NCBI RefSeq assembly: GCF_015207665.1 | Contig: NZ_JADEWL010000076.1 | Location: forward strand, 1 to 32,762 | DNA length: 32,762 nt | Origin: Plectonema cf. radiosum LEGE 06105 | GTDB lineage: Bacteria; Cyanobacteriota; Cyanobacteriia; Cyanobacteriales; Nostocaceae | Direction: 5' to 3' | Shown: piece by piece, positions 32,637 through 32,762 of the stretch | Layout: every line of letters starts with the position of its first letter | How positions within the stretch are numbered: the first letter of the stretch is position 1 | The notes under the pieces: model-generated | Seen by the model: only the letters and a program-made list of their open reading frames with translations | The model's database searches: none | Told to the model about the DNA's origin: nothing | Made by a program: the position numbers and the translations under genes

Positions 32637-32670
32637 GGTTTCAGTCGAGGTTAAATCCCCTACTGAAACC
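32637..32670. repeat. Inverted repeat GGTTTCAGT...ACTGAAACC
   Basis: A 9-bp perfect stem (32637-32645 with 32662-32670) with inner complementarity GAGG/CCCC around TTAAAT. A CTGTTSA heptamer array (32678-32701) follows. It resembles a CRISPR repeat superficially but occurs only once here. Confidence 0.6.
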
Positions 32671-32762
32671 GTGATAACTGTTCACTGTTGACTGTTCACT
32701 GATTTAATTATTACTGCTAGTTTAGCGACTCAGGTACCCACAGGGGAAGAGGAGATTGGGGG

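Noticed and set aside
32637-32670. CRISPR array
   Set aside because: Only one repeat-like unit and no spacer-repeat periodicity; no cas genes in the window.

Overview
The window comes from a cyanobacterium, most likely a filamentous heterocyst-forming one of the Nostocales (Calothrix/Rivularia/Nostoc-like). The direct evidence is apcD (allophycocyanin-B alpha), the cyanobacteria-restricted DUF3038/DUF4335 pair, a CyaC-type adenylate cyclase, an FHA-PBP1A fusion, many HIP1 octamers (GCGATCGC, e.g. 2247-2254 and 6526-6533) and abundant heptameric tandem repeats (STRR type) between genes. The genus is inference. Most of the window is chromosomal housekeeping sequence with one transposon-derived insertion.

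Layout. 1-3.3 kb: the 3' part of mobA (molybdenum cofactor), then a leftward group of a hotdog thioesterase, a small unknown protein, a DppB-type ABC permease and apt. 3.9-6.0 kb: the translationally coupled DUF3038 and DUF4335 genes, converging on an FHA-containing class A penicillin-binding protein (6.2-8.5 kb). 8.9-9.8 kb: a secreted repeat protein. 10.2-11.3 kb: bioY and lspA, leftward. 12.1-16.1 kb: pstSCAB, the high-affinity phosphate transporter, with a probable Pho box in front. 16.25 kb: tRNA-Gly(TCC). 16.4-17.7 kb: a TonB/TolA-like envelope protein. 17.85-19.2 kb: a tnpB-only IS200/IS605 (IS1341-like) element with a divergent 55-residue ORF that looks like a ribbon-helix-helix protein. 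19.4-22.8 kb: cyaC. 24.1-24.7 kb: a GNAT acetyltransferase. 25.5-26.1 kb: a conserved unknown protein with an HTH-like tail. 26.2-28.1 kb: hisC and a YqiA-like esterase. 28.2-31.2 kb: two tandem glutathione-reductase-like flavoenzymes. 32.1-32.5 kb: apcD.

How the genes work together. Only pstSCAB is a clear pathway operon. PstS captures phosphate, PstC/PstA form the channel and PstB powers it. DUF3038/DUF4335 behave as a pair. The other genes are mostly single transcription units separated by repeat-rich spacers. Several repeat arrays begin in or right next to a stop codon.

Most interesting points: (1) the tnpB element with its small RHH-like protein and a nested palindrome in the divergent promoter; (2) the second glutathione-reductase paralogue, which has lost the predicted NADPH- and glutathione-binding arginines; (3) stop codons embedded in heptamer arrays; (4) a structured dispersed element in two copies; (5) a strong orphan terminator suggesting a small RNA. 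No complete novel multi-gene system is evident.
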